A DNA stretch of 64,000 nt from the NCBI GenBank assembly GCA_963731285.1, contig CAVSUR010000011.1, positions 62,001 through 126,000 of the forward strand. The letters are read 5' to 3'. The translations under genes and the position numbers were made by a program. Below the pieces are notes generated by a model. That model was not told the origin of the DNA, ran no database searches, and saw only the letters and a list, made by a program, of their open reading frames with translations. Shown here in pieces: positions 57,983-64,000 of the stretch (position 1 is the first letter of the stretch; each line of letters opens with the position of its first letter). The DNA is from CAVSUR01 sp963731285. Its GTDB lineage: Bacteria > Actinomycetota > Actinomycetes > Streptosporangiales > Streptosporangiaceae.

Positions 57983-58372
57983 ATGGAACGCGGGAGCAGC
58001 AAGCACAGCCCGCGGCTGGATGAGCAGCTCGAGCACGAGACCGGCCCGCTGCGCCAGCCGGGTCACGTCGCGCACTCAGAGGAATGGCGGCAGGCGGAGC
58101 CGGCCGACGATGAGCACATGACCCGGCCGCCCGGCCATGAGCCGGGAGCGCCGGCGGGCATGACCGCGGATGACATCGACCGCCGCTCAGAAGTAGCCCG
58201 GTACTTGCGGCCAGGGCGGCTGCCGGCCACCGGAGCGCAGATCCGCAGCCTGCTGGCCGATGACGGTGCACCGGATGAGGTGCTGGAAGCGGCGGCCGCG
58301 CTGAAGGACGAGCGGCAGTACGCGACGGCCGGCGAGGTGGTGCGGGCCATGGGAATCAGGACCGAGGAGTAG
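57983..58372 (+). CDS. DUF2795 domain protein
   Basis: 129 aa. A disordered, charged N-terminal half (RLDEQLEHETGPLRQPGHVA) is followed by the DUF2795 unit RLPATGAQIRSLLADDGAPD and EVLEAAAALKDERQYATAGE-VVRAMG. GGAGGTGAGG upstream sets the ATG at 57983. DUF2795 proteins are small and of unknown function, often with general-stress-type genes. Confidence 0.82.
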   Translation: MERGSSKHSPRLDEQLEHETGPLRQPGHVAHSEEWRQAEPADDEHMTRPPGHEPGAPAGMTADDIDRRSEVARYLRPGRLPATGAQIRSLLADDGAPDEVLEAAAALKDERQYATAGEVVRAMGIRTEE

Positions 58373-58464
58373 CCAGCAGCGGCATCTTCGGCGCCGCGAC
58401 GGCCCGGCCCATCCTGCCCGTAGCGCCGGGAGCCGACGATGGCGCCGGCAGCAGGCCCGGCCAG

Positions 58465-58512
58465 ACCCTGGTCTCGAAACCCTGGTCTCCTCGAAACCCT
58501 GGTCTCCTCGAA
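58465..58512. repeat. Direct repeats ACCCTGGTCTC(CTC)GAA, three copies
   Basis: Units of 14, 17 and 17 bp at 58465-58478, 58479-58495 and 58496-58512. Further along, GGCCTGAATA repeats at 58631-58640 and 58642-58651. They lie in a 435-bp stretch (58373-58807) with no recognisable gene. Confidence 0.8.
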
Positions 58513-58807
58513 CTGGATGTGGCAGCAGTCAGCCGGCTCCGGGCGGCGGCCCAGGAGTGCTGCTCCCCGGCAGCCTCGTGTTCCGGCCACGCTACCGCGA
58601 CTGTCAGCCCTGACCACGCGCGGCCGGAAGGGCCTGAATAAGGCCTGAATAGGGCCGCCCGAGCCGGGGACAGACAGTGAGCCTGGGCGGGGCTGTCACC
58701 GGCAGGCGGCGTCTGCCCGCCCGCCGGGCAGGAGATTCCCGCTGCACGCCCAGGGCCAGGGTGCCCATCACGATCAGCACGGTCACGTGAGGAGAGTCAG
58801 ATTCCCG

Positions 58808-60797
58808 ATGACCAGCAGTGACTCCGGCGGTCCCGGGCGGCTGCGCCGTGGTGCGGAGGCGGGGCGGGACGCCGGGCTCGCGCTCGCCGAGACCGCGGTC
58901 CCCGGCTGGCTGATCGAGGTCGTCAAGCCCGCCAGGGAGCCGGTGCCGTGGGCGCAGATGCTCCGCGCCATGCTGGCGATCTCCGTGCCGCTGGCCGCAG
59001 GCCTGGCCCTGGGTCAGCGGGCCCCCGGCCTGCTGGTGGCCACCGGCGGCCTGCTGGCCTCGGTAGTCGACCGGGGCGGCCCGTACGCACTGCGGCTGCG
59101 CCGCATCGCCGCGGCCGGCCTGCTCGGGGGCGCGCCGGGTCTGGTGATCGGTGCCCTGATCTACCAGCGCGGCTGGATCTCGGTCGTCGCGCTGATGCTG
59201 GTCGCGGGCATCTCAGCGCTGCTGTCGGCGGTCAGCGACATCGCCTCGCTGGTCGGGCTGCAGCTGCTGGTCTACGCCTCGTTCGGCACCGGGCCGCTGG
59301 GCGCACTGCGGCCGGTGTGGCTGACGCCGCTGCTGTTCCTGGCCGGGGTGACCTGGGCGGTCCTGCTGCTGATCCCCGGCTGGCTGGCGCATCCGCGGGC
59401 ACCCGAGCGCGGCCGGGTCGCCGACGTCTACCGCAGCGTGGCCGCCGAGCTGCGGTCGGCTGGCACCGGCGCGTTCGGCCCCGCCCGGCAGGCGGTCACC
59501 GGAGCGCTGAACGCGGCGTATGACGAGCTGCTGACCGACCGCTCGGTATTCGGTGGCCACAGCGCTCACCTGACCTGGCTGGCAGCGCTGCTTAACCAGG
59601 CGTCGCTGCTGTCCGAGGCCTGCATCGCGCTGGCCCAGACGGGGCAGCGGGCCGACCCGGATCTGGCCGGCGCGATCGAGGCGGTGGCCGACAGCATCCA
59701 GTACGGGACCTCCCCGCCGCGGCTGCCCGGGCGGCGGCCGGGCGGCAGCGCGGCCGAGCGAGCCTGCTGGGACCGGCTGGCCGGAGCGGTGCGGCTGGCG
59801 GGCGGCGGGCGGGCACCGCGGCAGGCCCCGGGGCATCCCGGGCCGCCCCGGCCGCGGGTCCGCGGGCGGGTCGGCGGGCGGCTGCAGCAGATTCGCCAGG
59901 GCCGCCTGGTCTGGCAGTTCACCATCCGGCTGATGCTGTGCATCGGCGCCGCCGCCGTATGCAGCGAGGTGCTGCCGCTGCAGCGGTCGTACTGGGTCGT
60001 CCTGACCGTCGCGATCGTGCTCAAGCCCGACTTCGGGTCGGTGTTCGCGCGGGCGCTGCAGCGGGGCATCGGGACGATCGTCGGCGCCGTGGCAGGCGCC
60101 CTGATCCTGGCCGCGGTGCCGGGCGGCCCGCTGCTGCTGCTCCCGCTGGCGGTGCTGGCCGCGCTGCTGCCGCTCGGCCGCAGCCGCAACTACGGCCTGC
60201 TGTCCGCGTTTCTGACGCCGCTGGTCGTGCTGCTGATCGACCTGCTGACTAAGACCGGCTGGCAGCTGGCCGAGGTCCGGCTGTACGACACGCTGCTCGG
60301 CTGCCTGATCGCGCTGCTGATCGGCTATGCGCCGTGGCCGATGTCCTGGCACGCGCACCTGCCCCGGCAGCTGGACAGCGCGATCGATCAGGTGCCCGGT
60401 ACACCGAGCGGGCACTGGCGGCCGACTCGGGCGGCCCGGCGGACGGGCCAGGCTGCGCAGGCAGGCCTACCGGGCGCTGTCCGACCTGCGGACCGAGTTC
60501 CAGCGCACGATGTCCGAGCCCCGGTTCATCAGCCGCCGCGCCACCGCCTGGTGGCCCGGCGTCGTCGCGCTCGAGCAGCTGATGGACGCCGTGACCGCCA
60601 CGGCGGTGGTCATCGACGACGGCACGCCGCCCCCGGCCGGCCAGGTGGCGGAGCTAGCCCGGGTGCTGCGGGCGCTCCCTGCCCGGCCCGGGCAGCGGCC
60701 GCCCAGCTGCTCCGGCCTGCCGGAAGACGGCCCGCTGGAACCGGTTTCTGATGCGGTCCGCGGGGTCTGCAGCGCCCTGTCCGGCAGCTCCGGCTGA
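58808..60797 (+). CDS. FUSC-family (aromatic acid exporter/fusaric acid resistance-like) membrane protein, frame breaks near the C-terminus
   Basis: About 660 aa. The N-terminal helix block (MLRAMLAISVPLAAGLALGQ, LLASVVDRGGPYALRLRRIA, VIGALIYQRGWISVVALMLV), a cytoplasmic middle, and a second block (SYWVVLTVAIVLKPDFGSVF with the YW..T FUSC motif, ALQRGIGTIVGAVAGALILA) are in one frame to about 60400. Two shifts near 60400-60450 then give RQAYRALSDLRTEFQRTMSE to the stop at 60797. A likely efflux or envelope protein. The ATG follows TGAGGAGAG by about 16 nt. Confidence 0.75.
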
Positions 60798-60865
60798 AGG
60801 CGCCACCCGCGGAGAGCCGCGCGGGCACGCCTGCGGCTGCCAGGCGCCGAACGGGAAGCGACCTC

Positions 60866-61800
60866 TCAGCCAGGCAGTTCTGGCGCCTCCGGCTCCGGCA
60901 GCGGCATCTCGCCGGTGTCATCGGCGAGGCCGTCGCCCGCCACGGCCAGCGGCTCGGGTACCCGCGGGCAGCACGGTTGCGAGGTCAGGACAGCGTCGCC
61001 GTGGTCGTGCCGACGTCGCGGCCGGCCTGCTCGGACAGGTACCAGCGGTGCTCGAGGATCTCGTGGAACACCTCCGGCGGCGCGAGCCGTCCGCGCAGCT
61101 GCTCAGGGATGGCGGCTAGCACCGGGTCGTAGACTTCCTCCAGCCAGCAGTGCGCCGCCGTGGTCTCCGAGACCGGGTGGCCTTCCTGCTGCTCCAGGTA
61201 GCCGCGGAAGCTGGCGATGTCGTTGAGCAGCCGCCGGGCCTGATTCTCGTCCGCGATAATGCCGCCTGCCGGAACAGCTGCCGCGCATGGTGGCCGGACT
61301 CGGCGACCTTCGTCCGCACCCGCAGCCTGGTGCCCTCCGGCGCGCTGACCAGCTCCACCTCGTCGGCGTCGAAGCCGAGCTCGTTGAGCCGCCGCAGCCG
61401 GTCGGCGATCCGGTACCGCTCGGCGGCGGCTGGCCGCCGCCGCGCGGGCTCGAGAACAGCGCGCGGTAGGTGGTCGAGTAGTCAAGAAACCTCGTGACCA
61501 GGATTGCGTCGCAGTCCAGGCCCCGTGCACCACGATCCCGACGACCTCGACCGCCGGTATGTTCTGCTCGGCCAGTGCCCGCAGCAGCCGGTACTCGCGC
61601 CGAGCCAGCCGCTCGCTGATCGACTTCAGCGCGTACAGCTCACCGCTGTCAGCAACGAACCTGACCAGCGTGCCGGGAGATGCCGCGCTGGCGGATCTCG
61701 GACCAGCCGGAGTCGTCCTGCCAGGTCTCAAGCGGCTCGCGGAACGGCAGCGTGAGCAGGCCGGCGGCCTGGTCGGCCACGGGCTGAAGACGAATCGCAC
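60866..61800 (-). CDS. DUF4032 kinase-like protein, frame breaks
   Basis: The GTG at 61800 gives RFVFSP, then pieces in three frames: QAAGLLTLPFREPLETWQDD, LVRFVADSGELYALKSISER and LARREYRLLRALAEQNIPAV (kinase-like Lys and helix), LNELGFDADEVELVSAPEGT-type text, then IADENQARRLLNDIASFRGY, HPVSETTAAHCWLEEVYDPV and LEHRWYLSEQAGRDVG. After a last shift VPEPLAVAGDGLADDTGEMP ends at the TGA at 60866. DUF4032 proteins resemble lipopolysaccharide kinases; function unknown. Confidence 0.6.
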
Positions 61801-61851
61801 CGCACCATCCTGCCTGAGGCCCGGGGGCGGCCGCCTCCGGGCCCGCGGCGG

Positions 61852-63060
61852 CTAGTTCGGGCGGCCGGCCGAGCCGCCAAGCGGACAGCCCGCTGTCCGG
61901 GTCGAAGAAGTGCCATGTTCGAGGCATCGATGGCCAGCTCGACCCGGTCGCACGGCGCGGATCTTGCTGCGCGCGCTGGTCCGTGCCGTCCACATCGACT
62001 TGCCCTCTCCGATCGGGATGACGGCCTCGTCTTCCTCGGCGTCCGCGGCCAGGTCGGCAGCATCCTTGTGCTGAACCGGCGGGGCATCCACCGTGAAGAT
62101 CACGTGGATCTCGCTGCCGAGTTCCTCGGTCACGTCGGCGACCGCCGGCATCCGGGCCCAGCCCGGGTCGGCCAGCCGGGCATCCTCGAAGTCGGACGGG
62201 CGGATGCCCAGGATGACGTCCTGGCGGTGTACTGGGCCAGCTGCGCCGGGAGCTGACGATGGACGCCGGGCAGGCAGCTGCTGGCCGCCGAAGCTTCACG
62301 GTGGCCTTTCATCGTCGGCGACAGCCGGCGGTCACCATGTTCATGGCCGGCGAGCCGATGAAACCGGCCACGAACAGGTTGATCGGATGGTCGAAGAGGT
62401 TCTGCGGGGTGTCGACCTGCTGCAGCAGTCCATCACGCAGTACGCAGACCCGGTCGCCGAGTGTCATCGCCTCGACCTGGTCGTGGGTGACGTGCACGGT
62501 CGTCACCTTGAGCCGCTCGTGCAGCTGGGCCAGCGAGGCGCGCATGCCGACGCGCAGCTTGGCGTCCAGGTTCGACAGCGGCTCGTCCATCAGGAATGCC
62601 TGCGGCTCGCGGACGATGGCCCGGCCCATCGCGACCCGCTGGCGCTGGCCGCCGGACAGGGCCGCGGGCTTGCGGTCCAGGTACGGCTCCAGGCCGAGGA
62701 TCTTGGCGGCCCCGGCCACCCGGCGGGCGATTCCTCCCTTGAGACCTTGCGCATCTTCAGGCCGTAGGCCAGGTTCTCCCCCACCGACATGTGCGGGTAG
62801 AGCGCATAGTTCTGGAATACCATGGCGATGTCGCGGTCCTTGAGCGGAAGCCCGTTCACCACGTTCTCGCCGATCCGGACCGACCCGCCGGTGATCTCCT
62901 CCAGGCCGGCGATCATCCGCAGCGCGGTCGACTTGCCGCGGCCCGACGGGCCCGCCAGGCACATGAACTCGCCGTCCATGATGTGCAAGTTCAGGTCCGA
63001 GACCGCTTTGACGCCGTCCCCGTAAATCTTGTCGACGTTATCCATCATGATCTGGGCCAT
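61852..63060 (-). CDS. Orphan sugar ABC ATPase (MsmX/MsiK/UgpC type), frame breaks
   Basis: About 400 aa. The N-terminal frame has MDGEFMCLAGPSGRGKSTAL (Walker A, with Arg where GPSGCGKST has Cys) and VFQNYALYPHMSVGENLAYG. After a shift near 62740 come ALSGGQRQRVAMGRAIVREP, FLMDEPLSNLDAKLRVGMRA and TVHVTHDQVEAMTLGDRVCV. The regulatory OB part DVILGIRPSDFEDARLADPG and VTEELGSEIHVIF follows, ending SAWRLGRPN. No permease or binding protein is nearby, as for the shared ATPase MsiK in Streptomyces. Confidence 0.75.
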
Positions 63061-63084
63061 CCGCCGCTCCCGGGTCTCAAGGGC

Positions 63085-63134
63085 CGGGCGTCACGCGAGA
63101 GCGAGCAGCCGGCTGAGCGCCCGAGTGACGCCCG
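63085..63134. promoter_or_regulatory. 10-bp inverted repeat upstream of the sugar ATPase
   Basis: CGGGCGTCAC (63085-63094) and GTGACGCCCG (63125-63134) are perfect inverted arms 30 nt apart. They lie 25-75 bp upstream of the ATPase start in a 207-bp gap that shows no gene. They may be an operator or a leader hairpin. Confidence 0.4.
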
Positions 63135-63267
63135 CTGGAAGCGGTTCCGGCAAAGTGGGACTCAGTGTGACGCCGGTCTCGCGAGTCCGTCAATAGCCGG
63201 ACTCTCGTCCCGGTTCCGGCCAGCACGAGCTGAAGGCGGCACCGCCTGGCTGCTGCCGCCCCGGCGG

Positions 63268-64000
63268 CTAGCCGCGGACGTAATCGCCGGGCGCGTCGGC
63301 GGCGGCGGATACCGCTTGCTGCCCATCGGCGGCGGCGCGGTCCGCGGCCCGGCCCGCTGGCCTGACCAGCCGGCCCAGTCCTCCCACCAGGACCGCGGCC
63401 GTGTTCGCCGCCGCCCGCCACTCGGCCGGGGTCGGCCGGGTGCTCGGCCGGCCAGCATTCGTACCGGGCCTTGGGGCCTGGCGGGTTCACGATGCCGGCG
63501 ATGTGGCCGCCGCTGGACAGCACGTAGCGCACGTCCCCGCCGAGCAGCCCGGTGGTCTGGTAGGACGCCTCCCAGGGCACGATGTGGTCGTTAACCGCCC
63601 CGACCACGTAGGTGTCGTTCTGGATGTCCGGCAGCGCCAGCCGCTGCCCGGCCAAGGTCAGCTCGCCGCGGGCCAGTTCGTTGCGCAGGTACAGCGACCG
63701 CAGGTAGAACGAGTGCATGGCGGCAGGCAGCCGGGTGTGTCGGCGTTCCAGGCCAGGATGTCGAACGCCGGCGGGGTTCGGCCCATCAGCCAGTTGGAGA
63801 CCACGTAGCTGAAGATGAGGTCGTTGGCGCGCAGCAGGTCGAAGGTGGCTGGCCATCTGCGCCCCGTCCAGCACGCCCGTCTGCTGCCATCTGCCGTTCC
63901 AGCCGGGCCACGGTCTGCTCGTCGGTGAAGGCGCCGAGGACGCCCGGCTTGCTGTAGTCGAGCAGCGTGTTGAGCAGCGTGATGGAGCTGAGCCGGTCTC
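63268..64000 (-). CDS. phaC: Poly(3-hydroxyalkanoate) synthase, C-terminal part, frame breaks
   Basis: Runs off the right edge. From 64000 leftward: LSSITLLNTLLDYSKPGVLG, AFTDEQTVARLERQM, then after shifts FDLLRANDLIFSYVVSNWLM, RTPPAFDILAWNADTTRLPA, MHSFYLRSLYLRNELARGEL and YVVGAVNDHIVPWEASYQTT (catalytic Asp). LSSGGHIAGIVNPPG carries the catalytic His, and the tail DAPGDYVRG ends at the TAG (63268-63270). The typical class I/II synthase end. At least three frame changes within 730 bp. Makes intracellular polyester storage granules. Confidence 0.75.

Overview
The window is very GC-rich (roughly 70% or more) and reads as chromosomal DNA of an actinomycete. Supporting evidence includes F420-type enzymes, DUF222/HNH, DUF3097, DUF3618, DUF4032 and DUF4235 proteins, an actinobacterial imuA'-imuB-dnaE2 mutasome, Shine-Dalgarno and leaderless starts, and frequent ATGA/GTGA stop-start overlaps. 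No species call is made. No rRNA, tRNA, CRISPR array, insertion sequence or integrase was seen.

Layout. 0-5.3 kb: an edge fragment, an AlkA-type glycosylase, an FHA-PrsW fusion protease, and an EamA exporter back to back with a CGNR regulator. 5.3-6.4 kb: two decayed genes (eRF1-like, PPOX). 6.4-11.4 kb: a polyamine-type catabolic locus (FAD amine oxidase, aldehyde dehydrogenase, Lrp regulator, class III aminotransferase). 12-20 kb: proS, a broken membrane glycosyltransferase, a CoA ligase coupled to an amidohydrolase, a secreted S53 peptidase, a VOC protein and a DedA remnant. 20.5-23 kb: an SDR-QueA-like operon divergent from soxR, with a sox-box promoter between them. 23-31 kb: truncated genes (methyltransferase, codB, codA, LLM) mixed with intact ones (kinase-like, DUF3097, Ddn-like, class II aldolase, MFS).

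31.2-39.7 kb is the SOS mutagenesis locus: imuA'-imuB, then a DUF222-HNH protein, then dnaE2, all on the minus strand. Two LexA-like boxes with identical arms (ATCGAA-N6-TTCGAT) precede imuA' and the HNH gene, so the HNH gene appears to sit inside the damage-inducible mutasome and may drive dnaE2. 39.8-41.5 kb: a small membrane protein with a winged-helix regulator and a broken nucleotidyltransferase. 41.6-45.3 kb: a metal ABC importer operon (ZnuA/C/B/B-like) with many frame breaks. 45.5-50.8 kb: stand-alone LigD polymerase and ligase, NDH-2 and topoisomerase IB, so 31-51 kb is rich in DNA repair and topology genes. 51-64 kb: a holin-like/DUF3618/DUF4235 envelope operon, a flavin disulfide reductase, an SDR, peptidase E, an F420 oxidoreductase, transporters, a DUF2795 protein, a FUSC protein, a DUF4032 protein, an orphan sugar-ABC ATPase and a partial PHA synthase.

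About 22 genes need one or more frame changes to read through. In several (metal importer, UgpC-like ATPase, PhaC) the residues are otherwise well conserved. That pattern suggests base-level indel errors in stretches of the assembly, or very recent decay. Other genes (methyltransferase at 23.1 kb, LLM at 30.5 kb, codA/codB, PPOX, DedA) have lost whole segments and are real remnants.
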